Of a stretch of DNA of 64,000 nucleotides, positions 44,567-53,666 are shown in pieces. The position numbers were made by a program, and so were the translations under genes. Source of the stretch: Pseudomonas umsongensis (GTDB taxonomy: Bacteria; Pseudomonadota; Gammaproteobacteria; Pseudomonadales; Pseudomonadaceae); assembly GCF_002236105.1 (NCBI RefSeq), contig NZ_NIWU01000007.1, positions 1 through 64,000 on the forward strand, written 5' to 3'. The stretch's first letter is position 1. Every line of letters starts with the position of its first letter. The notes beneath the pieces were generated by a model, which saw only the letters and a program-made list of their open reading frames with translations, was not told the origin of the DNA and ran no database searches.

Positions 44567-44596
44567 CTGTAGGAGCGAGCATGCTCGCTCCTACAG
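44567..44596. repeat. Short REP hairpin after bifA
   Basis: CTGTAGGAGCGAGC and GCTCGCTCCTACAG meet at a two-base AT centre and form a near-continuous palindrome directly after the bifA stop. It can act as a terminator. Confidence 0.8.
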
Positions 44597-44602
44597 GGGG
44601 GG

Positions 44603-46654
44603 TTACAAGATTGCCGCGTTACTGCGCTGGGCTTGCTTCAGATAAGCCACCAGCTCGCGGGCCGGCAGGGGCTTGCTGTAGAAGTAGCCCTGACCCTCGT
44701 GGCAGCCTTCGGAGATGATGTAGGCCTCCTGCTCCAAGGTTTCCACGCCTTCGGCGATCACCTGCATGCCCAGGCTCTTGCCCAACTGAATGATGGCGCG
44801 AACGATGGTTGCGTCGTCATCGTCATCGAGCAGGTCCTGGACGAAACTCTTGTCGATCTTGATCTTGTCCAGCGGCAGGCTTTTCAGATAACTCAGTGAC
44901 GAATAACCGGTGCCGAAATCGTCGATCGCGATCAGCGCACCGGAGCGGCGCAGGCTGAGCAGATGCTGGGCGGCGGTGCTGATGTCTTCCATCAGGCCGG
45001 TTTCGGTGACCTCCAACTCCAGGCTGCGTGGCGGCAGGCGATACATCTGCATCAGGTTGTTGATCACCCGAGGCAACTCGGCGTGGTGCAATTGCACGGT
45101 GGAAAGGTTCACGGCCATGCGCATGTCGCTGAAGCCCTGGTCGTGCCAGTCGCGCAATTGTTTGCAGGCTTGGTCCAGCACCCATTCACCAATGGCGATG
45201 ATGGTGCCGTTCTGCTCGGCCAGCGGAATGAACAGGTCCGGTGGTACCAGCCCGTGCTCGGGATGCTGCCAGCGAATCAACGCTTCGACGCCAACGACCC
45301 GGTGATCGCGGTAGCTGATCTGCGGTTGGTAGACCAGGTAGAACTGGTCGCGGACCAGTGCGTCGCGCAGGTCTTTTTCCAGCTCGCGACGGCGGCGCAT
45401 CTCGGTGTCGACGCTGGCGATGTAGAACTGATAGCGGTTGCGCGAGCGCGTCTTGGCCAGGGTCATCGTCTGTTCGGCTTTTTGCAGCAGCTTCTCGGTA
45501 CTGTTGCCATCTTCGGGGAACAGGGTGATGCCAATGGTGGCGCGCAGGCGGATCTGCTGATGATCGAGGGCAAACGCCGCTTCCAGGTCATCGAGGATGC
45601 TTTGGGCCAGTTCGGCGGCTTCGTAGGGTTGTTCGATATCGGCCTGCACCAGGGCGAACTGGTCGCCACCCAGGCGGGCGAGGGCGCCCAGGCGTCCACT
45701 GTGCGCGCGCAGGCGATCGGCCAGGGCCAGTAGCAGCTGGTCGCCGGTCTGGTAGCTGAACTGTTCGTTGATGCCCTTGAAGTCATCGAGCCCGACGCAC
45801 AGCACCGCAACCCGGCGTTGCAACTTGCCGGCATCGACGAGGATCTTGTCCAGCTGCGTTTGCAATTGCTGGCGGTTCGGCAGGCCGGTAAGGAAATCGT
45901 ACTGGGCCATGCGCAACAGGCTGTTTTCCGCTTCGTGGCGCAGGTGCGTGTTGCGCTCGATGGATTCGAGCAACTGGTTGGCGGTGTTGATCCACAGCCC
46001 CAGTTCGTTCTTCTCGTGCCCCTTGAGCAATGGAATCTTGTGCTCGCTGGGGCGGTCGGGATTGATTTCGGTCAGGTGCTCGATGATTCGCGACAGGGGT
46101 TTGGTCAACAGCCAGTGATAGACCAGGTACAGCACCAGGCCCATCGCCAGGGCACGCAATACCCCGGAAATGAAGATGATTACCGAACTGACGATAAAAC
46201 CCTTGCCGTAGGTGGCGGTGTCGAGGGTAATGCTCAGGTCGCCGTAATACTCGCTGTAAGGGCCGCGTCCCACCAACTGGGTGGTGAAGGTGCGTTCCTT
46301 GCCGAGGATCAGGTCGGTCAGCCAGCGACTGCTGGACTGCTGCAACTCACGGGATTTTTGCGCCAGCATGGCTTCGTTGGGATGGCCTATGGAGGCCTGA
46401 CGCACCGCATCATCCTGGAACAGGCCTTCGATTACCTGCATACCCATTTCCCGATCCAGGCTGTAGACGGCCTGGGTCGAAGGGTCGCGGAACATGTCGA
46501 GAATGCGTTCGGCATCGCTGGCGACGGCCTGGCGTGTTTTATAGGCATCGAAAACAATCTGCGCGCAGCTCAAGACCACGCCGACGATCAATGCCGACAG
46601 GAGCACGACCCGGAGCAACTTCACCGACAAGCTGTTCTTGAGTTCCAGCTTCAA
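44603..46654 (-). CDS. bifA: Cyclic-di-GMP phosphodiesterase BifA
   Basis: A 683-residue inner-membrane protein. Membrane segments lie near 13-36 and 153-182, enclosing a periplasmic sensor region. A GGDEF domain (about 250-415) carries GGDQF at 329-333, which replaces the catalytic Glu, so it should not synthesise cyclic-di-GMP. An EAL domain follows, with EALIRW at 457-462 and DDFGTGYSSLSYLKSLPLDKIKIDKSF intact, so phosphodiesterase activity is expected. Length, the GGDQF change and the location beside the PA4370-like operon match BifA, which limits biofilm and promotes swarming. Confidence 0.9.
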   Translation of the reverse strand: MKLELKNSLSVKLLRVVLLSALIVGVVLSCAQIVFDAYKTRQAVASDAERILDMFRDPSTQAVYSLDREMGMQVIEGLFQDDAVRQASIGHPNEAMLAQKSRELQQSSSRWLTDLILGKERTFTTQLVGRGPYSEYYGDLSITLDTATYGKGFIVSSVIIFISGVLRALAMGLVLYLVYHWLLTKPLSRIIEHLTEINPDRPSEHKIPLLKGHEKNELGLWINTANQLLESIERNTHLRHEAENSLLRMAQYDFLTGLPNRQQLQTQLDKILVDAGKLQRRVAVLCVGLDDFKGINEQFSYQTGDQLLLALADRLRAHSGRLGALARLGGDQFALVQADIEQPYEAAELAQSILDDLEAAFALDHQQIRLRATIGITLFPEDGNSTEKLLQKAEQTMTLAKTRSRNRYQFYIASVDTEMRRRRELEKDLRDALVRDQFYLVYQPQISYRDHRVVGVEALIRWQHPEHGLVPPDLFIPLAEQNGTIIAIGEWVLDQACKQLRDWHDQGFSDMRMAVNLSTVQLHHAELPRVINNLMQMYRLPPRSLELEVTETGLMEDISTAAQHLLSLRRSGALIAIDDFGTGYSSLSYLKSLPLDKIKIDKSFVQDLLDDDDDATIVRAIIQLGKSLGMQVIAEGVETLEQEAYIISEGCHEGQGYFYSKPLPARELVAYLKQAQRSNAAIL

Positions 46655-46928
46655 AGGGTAATTCCTTGTTCCGTGCGGGTAGCATCAAGTTGCCATGAGT
46701 ATTGGCAATCCCGTGGTGGCAGTCAAAGGGACAATCCATCCTGCGGGATAATGCCAGCAGCTTGGCCGATTTGCTGTGTCTGGGGCAATTGCCCGATCAG
46801 TACTGTGTCGGTAGTCGAGTCCTTCAACTTGAGGGGATTGGGACAAAATTTCCTTTCGTTTGATGTTAGACCGCTGTGGCGTTGAGGCAAGGCCCCGGGT
46901 GCTGCTTTTGGACTGGTAGCTCGCCCAC
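46655..46928. other. Intergenic region between bifA and gcd
   Basis: No supported gene is present. The region should carry the bifA promoter (minus strand). I see no clear operator or RNA structure before the gcd terminator. Confidence 0.5.
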
Positions 46929-46965
46929 AAAAAAGGCGACCCCCTTGCGAGGGTCGCCTTGGCGC
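46929..46965 (-). terminator. Rho-independent terminator of gcd
   Basis: AAGGCGACCC-CCTTGC-GAGGGTCGCCTT forms a long stem. On the minus strand it is followed by six T, about 17 bases after the gcd stop. Confidence 0.88.
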
Positions 46966-46981
46966 TAGCTACGGTTGTTAC

Positions 46982-49390
46982 TTATTCCGACAGCTTGTAG
47001 GCAATCACATAGTCGCCCTGTTTGGTGCCCAGTGAACCGTGGCCGCCAGCCACGACCAGCACGTATTGCTTGCCGTCCTTGCCGGTGTAGGTCATCGGCG
47101 TGGTTTGCGCGCCTGCGGGCAGGCGACCTTCCCACAGTTGCTTGCCGTTTTTCACGTCGTAGGCCCGCAGGTACTGGTCCAGGGTGCCGCTGAGGAAACC
47201 GACGCCACCGGCGGTGATGAAGGTGCCGCCCAGGCTTGGTACGCCCATGCTCAGCGGGATCGGAACCGGCGAGCTGTCGCGCACGGTGCCGTTCTTGTGC
47301 ATCCAGATTTTTTCATGGGTGGTCAGGTCGATCGCGGCCACGTAGCCCCACGCTGGCGCCTGGCACGGCAGGCCCATTGGCGACAGCAAGGCTTCGAGCA
47401 CCACGCCGTACGGCGCGCCCTTGTTGGGTTGCACGCCTTCGGTTTCGCTTTTGCGCGGGCCTTGGGCGGCGATTTCGGCGGCCGGGATCATTTTCGACTT
47501 GAACGCCATGTAGCTCGGGTTCACGAACGCGATCTGACGCACCGGGTCAACCGAGATGCCGCCCCAGTCGAACACACCGAAATTGCCCGGATAGACGATC
47601 GAACCCTGCAGCGATGGCGGGGTGAACGGGCCGTCGTAGCGCAAGGATTTGAAGTCGATCCGGCAGATCAGTTGGTCGAACGGCGTGACGCCCCACATGT
47701 CGCGCTCTTGCAGCGGCGGTGGCATCAGGTTCAGGTCGGATTTGGGTTGCGTCGGCGAAGTGTGGTCGCCTTCCACCGCGCCTTGCGGCACCGGTACTTC
47801 GTTGATCGGCACGATGGCCTGGCCGGTGCTGCGGTCCAGCACATAGATGCTGCCTTGCTTGGTCGACGCCAGGACGGCCTGCTTCACGCCGTCGGCGGTC
47901 TTAAGGTCCATCAGGGTCGGCTGGCCGCCGACGTCCATGTCCCACAGGTCATGGTGAGTGAACTGGAAGTGCCAGCGCACTTTGCCGGTGGCGATGTCCA
48001 GGGCGGTCAGGCCGGCCGCGTGCAGTTCCGATTCAGGGGTACGCGCGCCGCCGAACTGGTCCGGGGTCTGGTTGCCCATCGGCAGGTACAGCATGCCGAG
48101 TTTTTCATCGACTGCGAACACGGACCACATGTTTGGCGAGTTGCGGGTGTAGGTCTTGCCCTCGGCAATCGGCGTCGTGTCGTCCGGGTTGCCGCTGTCC
48201 CAGTTCCACACCAGTTTGCCGGTGTGCACGTCGAACGCGCGGATCACGCCGCTTGGCTCGTCGATGGAAACGTTGTCGGTGACGTGGCCGCCAATCACCA
48301 CCAGGTCCTTGGTGACCGCGGGGGGCGAGGTGGAGTAGTAACCGCCGGCCGTGAAACCGCCGATGTTGGCGCGCAGGTCGACCTGGCCCTTGTCGCCGAA
48401 GTCTTCGCACATTTTGCCGGTGTCGGCGTTCAGCGCGATCAGGCGGGTGTCGGCGGTCGGCAGGAAGATCTTGCGCGGGCAAGCGCTGGCCGGGGCCGGG
48501 CTGGCCGAACCGGTCGGGCTCTGTTCGGAGGCATACACCGCGTCATCGTGATAGGTCACGCCACGGCAGGTCATGTGCGCCCAACCCTTGAAGTTCGCCG
48601 CATTCTGCGTCGACAGCTTCGGATCGAAACGCCAGATTTCCTTGCCGGTGTCCGGGTCCAGGGCGATCACCTGGCTGTGCGGCGTGCACACGTAGAGCAT
48701 GCCGTTGACTTTCAGCGGGGTGTTTTCGGCGGTGGTTTCGCCCGGGTCGTTCGGCCCTGGCAGGTCACCGGTGCGGTAAGTCCAGGCCGGTACCAGTTTG
48801 TTGACGTTCTGCGGGGTGATCTGCGCCAGCGGCGAGTAACGGTCGCCATGGGCGCTGCGGCCGTAGGAGTTCCAGTCACCGTCGGGCATGGCCGGCGCGG
48901 TGTTGGTCATGCCCGGCACGCTGTCGCGGTCCAGTTGGCCTTTGATTTCGCCCGGGTTGGTGAACTGGCTGGCCAAGGCGGTCGCGCCTGCGATCACCAC
49001 AGCCACGCTCAGTGCGCCGGTGCCCATGGGGGCGGCGCCATCACGCAGCAGCGGACGGCGAAACCACGGCAGCAACATCGCCAGGCCCAGCGCGAACAGC
49101 ATCGCCAGGCGCGGCACCAGCTGCCACCAGTCGAGGCCGACTTCCCACAGTGCCCAAACGGTGCTGGCGAACAGTACCAGCGCGTACAGGCCCAACGCGG
49201 CACGGCGCGCGGCGATCAGCAGGATGCCGGTCAGCGCAAGACCGATACCGGCCAGCAGGTAGTACAGCGAGCCGCCGAGCATGCTCAGCTTGATCCCGCC
49301 GGCCAGCATGGCCAGGCCCATTAGCAGAAGCAGTATGCCGAGCAGGGTCGGCAACAGACGGCTTCGACTCAAAGCACCCTCAGTGCTCAT
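46982..49390 (-). CDS. gcd: PQQ-dependent membrane glucose dehydrogenase
   Basis: An 802-residue quinoprotein that oxidises glucose to gluconolactone in the periplasm and passes electrons to ubiquinone. Five membrane segments lie in about the first 140 residues. The PQQ beta-propeller follows (WNSYGRSAHGDRYSPLAQITPQNV, YYSTSPPAVTKDLVVIGG, TPFDQLICRIDFKSLRYDGPFTPPS), ending in the conserved PAGAQTTPMTYTGKDGKQYV. It is downstream of the oprB porin on the same strand, 213 bases apart with a REP pair between them. Glucose entry through OprB would feed this enzyme. Confidence 0.96.
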   Translation of the reverse strand: MSTEGALSRSRLLPTLLGILLLLMGLAMLAGGIKLSMLGGSLYYLLAGIGLALTGILLIAARRAALGLYALVLFASTVWALWEVGLDWWQLVPRLAMLFALGLAMLLPWFRRPLLRDGAAPMGTGALSVAVVIAGATALASQFTNPGEIKGQLDRDSVPGMTNTAPAMPDGDWNSYGRSAHGDRYSPLAQITPQNVNKLVPAWTYRTGDLPGPNDPGETTAENTPLKVNGMLYVCTPHSQVIALDPDTGKEIWRFDPKLSTQNAANFKGWAHMTCRGVTYHDDAVYASEQSPTGSASPAPASACPRKIFLPTADTRLIALNADTGKMCEDFGDKGQVDLRANIGGFTAGGYYSTSPPAVTKDLVVIGGHVTDNVSIDEPSGVIRAFDVHTGKLVWNWDSGNPDDTTPIAEGKTYTRNSPNMWSVFAVDEKLGMLYLPMGNQTPDQFGGARTPESELHAAGLTALDIATGKVRWHFQFTHHDLWDMDVGGQPTLMDLKTADGVKQAVLASTKQGSIYVLDRSTGQAIVPINEVPVPQGAVEGDHTSPTQPKSDLNLMPPPLQERDMWGVTPFDQLICRIDFKSLRYDGPFTPPSLQGSIVYPGNFGVFDWGGISVDPVRQIAFVNPSYMAFKSKMIPAAEIAAQGPRKSETEGVQPNKGAPYGVVLEALLSPMGLPCQAPAWGYVAAIDLTTHEKIWMHKNGTVRDSSPVPIPLSMGVPSLGGTFITAGGVGFLSGTLDQYLRAYDVKNGKQLWEGRLPAGAQTTPMTYTGKDGKQYVLVVAGGHGSLGTKQGDYVIAYKLSE

Positions 49391-49497
49391 AGTGTGGTTC
49401 TCCGTTACGTTTCAAGTGGTCCCGCGCAGGTTCACTGTAGATGACGATCCCGCGGGGGCGTGGTTCATATAACAGGTGTTCAGTCGATGTAATCCCT

Positions 49498-49587
49498 TGT
49501 GGGAGCGAGCCTGCTCGCGAAAGCACTGTGTCATCCGACGCTAATGTTGGATGTGATGGCCTCTTCGCGAGCAGGCTCGCTCCCACA
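49498..49587. repeat. REP pair (GTGGGAGCGAGCCTGCTCGC family)
   Basis: Two facing units (TTGTGGGAGCGAGCCTGCTC and CGCGAGCAGGCTCGCTCCCAC) lie between oprB and gcd. They could tune their relative expression. Confidence 0.8.
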
Positions 49588-49603
49588 GGGTTTGGGTTGT
49601 TGG

Positions 49604-50971
49604 TTAGAAGGACGACTGGATCTTGATCCCGCCAATCAGCGCGTCATCGACCTCGTTCACGCCACCGGGGTGGCGGATGTATTGCAGGTTCGGGCGCACC
49701 GTCAGCCAGTTCGTGACGTGCACGCCGTAGTAGAGTTCGGCGCTGTATTCGGTGTCTTGGGGCGGCAGGTAGGCCGGGTTGTCGTAGTCAAAGACAGCAT
49801 TGGCCTGATTACGCGCCTCGGCATTCTTGCGGTACGCCGGGTTGACGTGCACGCGGGCCATGGCGAAACCGATGTCATCCCTGGCGCGGGCATCGAACAG
49901 GCCTTTGTAGACGAGGCCGGCCTGGACATAGTTGTCGATGGCGTTGGTCTTCTTGTCGTGCATCGTGCCATTGGCGAACAGGCTCAGGCCTCGGGAATGG
50001 TCACTGGCAATGCTGGTGACTTGCTGCTGCAGGCCGAGCCAAACACCGTGCTTGCTTGAGGCGCTGCGATAAGCCTCGCCACTCAGCGCGGCGGGCTGGC
50101 CGTTGCTGTCTTTGTAGACATCGGTGGCGTCGGCGTTGCTGTAGTAGTAGCCGGCACGGTATTCACCCGGCAGGCCGTTGAACTTTGGTGTCCACACCAG
50201 CTCCACCGGCAGGATGGCCCCTTGGGTGCCGCTGCCGCTGAGCTTGAAGCCGTTGTCGCGATCGAGGTTCGACGGGTTTTGCTCATAGGCGCCAACCTGT
50301 GCGTACAGTTCGGGCGTCAGGTGATACTTGACCCGCATCGCCCACTGGCTGACGGGCCAGTTGTACCAGATGTCGCCCACCCAGTTGCCGACCTGGGAGC
50401 CGCAGAACGCCAGGTTCTGGAAGTCGCAGGGAAAACTGTTGAAGTCTTCGCCTTCGCCGAAACGGCCGACCTTGATGTCGAGTGTCTGGTCGAGGAATTT
50501 CTGCTGGTACCACATCTGCGTCAGGCGCGTGGTCTGGCCACGGCCCCAGACTTCCTGTGCCGAAGTGAATCCGCCAACTCGCGGATCATTGATCCGGTCG
50601 TTGCTGATGTTGTTGCCGCTGCGCTTGGTGATGGTCAGCTGGAACTCTGCGTCATCCCAGCCAAGGATTTTCTGCAGGTCCAGGTGAGTGCCGAAACCAA
50701 ACTGATCGCTGTAGCGAGCGGTGCGATCCTGGTCGTAGCCGCCCTGCAGATTGCTGCCCATTTCGCCGGTGTAGTCGATCTTGAAATCGTAGCCCTTCGC
50801 CGACAGTTCACTGCGGGTGCCGTTCCAGTCGCCAAGCATCCACGGGGAGTCGCTGTCGAAGGCGGGCGCCGCCTGGGTGCACGTAACGAGGCTGAAAGCG
50901 CCTAGGCCTGTGAGCAGGCAAACAGTAGTCTTGAAGACAGCGCTGTCTTTGGGGAGTCGTAAATCAGGCAT
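49604..50971 (-). CDS. oprB: Carbohydrate-selective porin OprB
   Basis: This 455-residue outer-membrane beta-barrel protein passes glucose and other sugars. A signal peptide ends at about residue 35 (TCTQAAPA). The OprB family segment SPWMLGDWNGTRSELSAKGYDFKIDYTGE opens the mature part, and strand-like alternation continues to the terminal Phe in IKIQSSF, the usual OMP end. It is placed upstream of gcd, as PA2291-PA2290 are. No transcriptional regulator gene lies adjacent. Confidence 0.94.
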   Translation of the reverse strand: MPDLRLPKDSAVFKTTVCLLTGLGAFSLVTCTQAAPAFDSDSPWMLGDWNGTRSELSAKGYDFKIDYTGEMGSNLQGGYDQDRTARYSDQFGFGTHLDLQKILGWDDAEFQLTITKRSGNNISNDRINDPRVGGFTSAQEVWGRGQTTRLTQMWYQQKFLDQTLDIKVGRFGEGEDFNSFPCDFQNLAFCGSQVGNWVGDIWYNWPVSQWAMRVKYHLTPELYAQVGAYEQNPSNLDRDNGFKLSGSGTQGAILPVELVWTPKFNGLPGEYRAGYYYSNADATDVYKDSNGQPAALSGEAYRSASSKHGVWLGLQQQVTSIASDHSRGLSLFANGTMHDKKTNAIDNYVQAGLVYKGLFDARARDDIGFAMARVHVNPAYRKNAEARNQANAVFDYDNPAYLPPQDTEYSAELYYGVHVTNWLTVRPNLQYIRHPGGVNEVDDALIGGIKIQSSF

Positions 50972-51137
50972 AGAGAAGAAATTCTTGATCTTTTTCTGGG
51001 GAATGAACGTAAAACGGCAGACGCAAAGCAGAGGAGGAAACGTTTCAGCTAAAGCGGGCGTAAGGATAATGTTCTGTTACAAATAGAGAAAGGTCTTTTC
51101 CTGACATGCATCCTTTCGGATTCGGTAACAGTCCTTG

Positions 51138-51168
51138 TAGGCGCTGGGGCAGGCTGCGATCTTTTGGG
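51138..51168. repeat. Single repeat half-unit (GCAGGCTGCGATCTTTTGGG)
   Basis: One arm of the palindrome family found complete at 39128 and 63325. It lies here without a partner, between oprB and the VF530 gene. Confidence 0.6.
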
Positions 51169-51231
51169 TTTCACCTACATTTAACGTAAGGTGCGCGGCT
51201 TCCAATTCCCACTCCTGCTCGAAGGCCTGGC

Positions 51232-51462
51232 ATGAACGAACACAACCCCGATCCGCTGCACGGCGTCACCCTGGAACAGATCCTCAATGTGCTGGTGACC
51301 CATTACGAGTGGTCGGGATTGGCCGAGCGCATCGATATCCGTTGCTTCAAGAGCGATCCGAGCATCAAGTCGAGCCTGACGTTCCTGCGCAAGACCCCGT
51401 GGGCACGGGAGAAAGTGGAGCGCTTATACGTGAAGCTGATGCGCACCAAGCGCCCGGTTTGA
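51232..51462 (+). CDS. VF530-family DNA-binding protein
   Basis: A 76-residue protein of the VF530 (DUF2132) family. The conserved core LHGVTLEQILNVLVTHYEWSGL and SDPSIKSSLTFLRKTPWAREKVERLY spans nearly the whole length. Structural work on the family suggested DNA binding. Its physiological role is unknown. The downstream membrane-protein gene begins one base after the stop. Confidence 0.9.
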   Translation: MNEHNPDPLHGVTLEQILNVLVTHYEWSGLAERIDIRCFKSDPSIKSSLTFLRKTPWAREKVERLYVKLMRTKRPV

Positions 51463-51463
51463 C

Positions 51464-52099
51464 ATGCCACCCAAGGAAGGCGTGCAGCGACGCTTGATGA
51501 CGTTGGCGGCCGTGCTGGGCTGGGCCGGGCTGAGTATTCAGCTGTACCTGATTTTTTTTGCGCGCTGGAGCATCGGCGCCAGCCTGCTGGGCGGGCTGAT
51601 GAGTTTTTTCAGTTTTTTCACCGTGCTGAGCAACACCCTGGTGGCGACCGTGCTGACCTGTGCAGCCACGTCCCGCGAGTCGGCGGCGCGTCGCTGGTTT
51701 CTGCAGCCGGGGGTCAGTAGCGGTGTTGCCGTGAGCATCGTGGTGGTTAGCCTGGCCTACAACCTGCTGTTGCGGCATTTGTGGCATCCGCAAGGCTGGC
51801 AATGGCTGGCCGATGAGCTGTTGCACGACGTGATGCCGCTGCTGTTTCTGCTGTATTGGTGGTTCTGTGTGCCGAAAGGCACCTTGCGTCTGCGGCACAT
51901 TGCGCTGTGGCTGATTTACCCGTTGCTGTACTTCGCATACACACTGCTTCGCGGGCACGTGTTGGCGGCTTATCCCTATCCGTTCATTGATGTGGACAAG
52001 TTGGGTTATCCACAGGTGTTTTTGAATGCCGGCGGATTACTGATGGGGTTTGTGGTGATTGCTTTGTTGTTGATGGCGCTGGATCGTCGGTGGCGGTGA
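51464..52099 (+). CDS. Pr6Pr-family six-helix membrane protein
   Basis: A 211-residue integral membrane protein with six to seven hydrophobic segments and a short polar tail. Conserved segments are FFSFFTVLSNTLVA, YNLLLRHLWHPQGW, DELLHDVMPLLFLLYWW and LIYPLLYFAYTLLRGH. These match the FAR-17a/AIG1-like Pr6Pr family. The function in bacteria is not known. It starts one base after the VF530 gene, so it is probably co-transcribed. Confidence 0.85.
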   Translation: MPPKEGVQRRLMTLAAVLGWAGLSIQLYLIFFARWSIGASLLGGLMSFFSFFTVLSNTLVATVLTCAATSRESAARRWFLQPGVSSGVAVSIVVVSLAYNLLLRHLWHPQGWQWLADELLHDVMPLLFLLYWWFCVPKGTLRLRHIALWLIYPLLYFAYTLLRGHVLAAYPYPFIDVDKLGYPQVFLNAGGLLMGFVVIALLLMALDRRWR

Positions 52100-52128
52100 C
52101 CACTGGGCTCTCAGATGTACCCGATCTA

Positions 52129-52244
52129 CTGTGGGAGCGAGCTTGCTCGCGATGGAGGTCAACGATAACGCGGGAAGCCTGGCGCCCCGCGGTGCTCTCA
52201 GGTTTTTCGTCGGAACGCCGCCCGGAGCATGCTCGCTCCTACAG
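52129..52244. repeat. REP-type composite repeat, opposite copy
   Basis: Reverse-oriented counterpart of the element at 10547-10662. Ends (CTGTGGGAGCGAGCTTGCTC, GCATGCTCGCTCCTACAG) and the internal part (AACGATAACGCGGGAAG, GCGGTGCTC, CGCCGCCCGGAGCATGC) correspond. It lies between convergent genes. Confidence 0.75.
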
Positions 52245-52255
52245 TTCAAACCTCA

Positions 52256-53047
52256 TTACTCCTCGTCGCTGTCGTCCAGCCGCCAGTAGCCGACGGCCTT
52301 GACGAACTGTTCGTTCAAACCGTGCTCGTCGAGCAACACCCGACGTATCTGCCGCGACACCTTGCTCTCGGTTGCCACCCACGCGTACAGGCTGCCGGCT
52401 GGCACCTGGATCTGGCGCACAGTGCTCAACAAATGGTCTTTGCCCCCTTCGCGCAACACCCAGATCACATTGACCACGGCAGCGCTCTGCAGCACTTGCT
52501 GTTCCTTGCCATTTTCCACTTCGATCACCACCAGCGCCTTGCGATTGGCCGCCAGGCCTTCAAGGCGTCGGGCGATGGCGGGCAGGGCGGTCTCGTCGCC
52601 GATCAGCAGGTAACTGTCGAAGATATCCGGCACGATCATCGAGCCGCGAGGCCCGCCGATGTGCAGGAACTGCCCGGGTTGGGCCTGTGCGGCCCAGGTC
52701 GAGGCAGGGCCATCGCCGTGCAGCACGAAATCGATATCCAGCTCCAGGGCGTCCAGGTCGTAGCGGCGCGGGGTGTAGTCGCGCATGGCCGGCATCGGGC
52801 CGTTGTCCTTGCCGGCGCCGAGCACCAGGGTTTCCAGCGCCGCCTGTTGCTCCGCATTCTGCGGGAACAGCAGTTTGACGTGGTCGTCGGTGCCGAGGCT
52901 TACGAAGCCGGCCAGCTCAGGCCCACCGAGGGTAATGCGGCGCATGCGTGGCGTCAGGTCGACGACGCGCAGCACCTCCAGGCGCCGTCGTTTTATTTCA
53001 TGCATCACGCGGTGAATGGTTGGGGTAGGCACGATAACGTCAGTCAT
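52256..53047 (-). CDS. Siderophore-interacting protein (YqjH/ViuB-like ferric reductase)
   Basis: A 263-residue cytoplasmic flavoprotein. The FAD-binding barrel carries YTPRRYDLDALELDIDFVLHG with HIGGPRGSM, and the C-terminal NAD(P)H domain begins with YLLIGDETALPAIARRLE and ends near WVATESKVSRQIRR. The family reduces siderophore-bound Fe(III). It overlaps the PadR gene stop by four bases, so the two are co-transcribed. In E. coli the equivalent yqjH is repressed by the PadR-type YqjI, which supports a regulator/target pair here. Confidence 0.93.
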   Translation of the reverse strand: MTDVIVPTPTIHRVMHEIKRRRLEVLRVVDLTPRMRRITLGGPELAGFVSLGTDDHVKLLFPQNAEQQAALETLVLGAGKDNGPMPAMRDYTPRRYDLDALELDIDFVLHGDGPASTWAAQAQPGQFLHIGGPRGSMIVPDIFDSYLLIGDETALPAIARRLEGLAANRKALVVIEVENGKEQQVLQSAAVVNVIWVLREGGKDHLLSTVRQIQVPAGSLYAWVATESKVSRQIRRVLLDEHGLNEQFVKAVGYWRLDDSDEE

Positions 53048-53619
53048 TCGGCTGGCTCCTGGGCAAATTGAACGGCGGGGCCGTCGACAATGGCTTTGGC
53101 GGTGTTGTTGAGCAGGTTGGCGACACGCTGGATCTCTTCGGCACTCCAGCGTCCATGGTGCAGTTGCAAGGCATGACGCAGGTTATGCACAGCCTCGTGG
53201 ATCTGCGGCGGGCGATCGTGGCCGCGCAACGAGCGCTTGCTCACATCGATGCGTGTGCGCACGCCGTCCAGGGCAATCGCTTGTTCGGTTAAAGACAGAC
53301 GTCCGGCGTCGGTCACGCTGTAGCGTTTTTTGCCACCCTCGGCATCGCCCTGAATCATTTCGCTCTCTTCCAGAAAGGTCAGGGTCGGGTAGATCACCCC
53401 TGGGCTGGGGCTATAGGCGCCGTCGAACATGCCTTCGATCTGGCGGATCAAGTCATATCCGTGGCAAGGCTGCTCGGCAATCAGCGCCAGCAGCAGCAAT
53501 TTCAAGTCGCCGGGGGCGAACACCCGGGGGCCGCGGCCGCCGCGTTCGCGCCCGGGACGTTTTTCGAAGCCGTCACGGCCGTCGCCGTGTTCGCGGTGCG
53601 GGGAATGATGGTCTCTCAT
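53044..53619 (-). CDS. PadR-family regulator with His-rich N-terminus (YqjI-like)
   Basis: A 191-residue transcription factor. Residues 1-35 are rich in His, Arg and Gly (MRDHHSPHREHGDGRDG), a likely metal-binding extension. The PadR winged helix follows (LLLLALIAEQPCHGYDLIRQIE, PSPGVIYPTLTFLEESEMI). The C-terminal helices contain further His (HEAVHNLRHALQLHHG). YqjI of E. coli has a similar His-rich start and senses nickel. A perfect palindrome is placed 34 bases upstream, which fits autoregulation. Confidence 0.9.
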   Translation of the reverse strand: MRDHHSPHREHGDGRDGFEKRPGRERGGRGPRVFAPGDLKLLLLALIAEQPCHGYDLIRQIEGMFDGAYSPSPGVIYPTLTFLEESEMIQGDAEGGKKRYSVTDAGRLSLTEQAIALDGVRTRIDVSKRSLRGHDRPPQIHEAVHNLRHALQLHHGRWSAEEIQRVANLLNNTAKAIVDGPAVQFAQEPAE

Positions 53620-53652
53620 TTTTTCCTTCTCCTGTGATTTCTAGATACAACG

Positions 53653-53666
53653 TAAGATATATCTTA
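53653..53666. promoter_or_regulatory. Palindromic operator candidate for the PadR regulator
   Basis: TAAGATATATCTTA is a perfect 14-base palindrome, 34 bases upstream of the PadR start. AT-rich dyads of this sort are typical PadR/YqjI operators. Confidence 0.65.

Noticed and set aside
47039..49324. A 761-codon open frame antisense to gcd
   Set aside because: It lies wholly over the gcd gene, which has all PQQ-dehydrogenase features.
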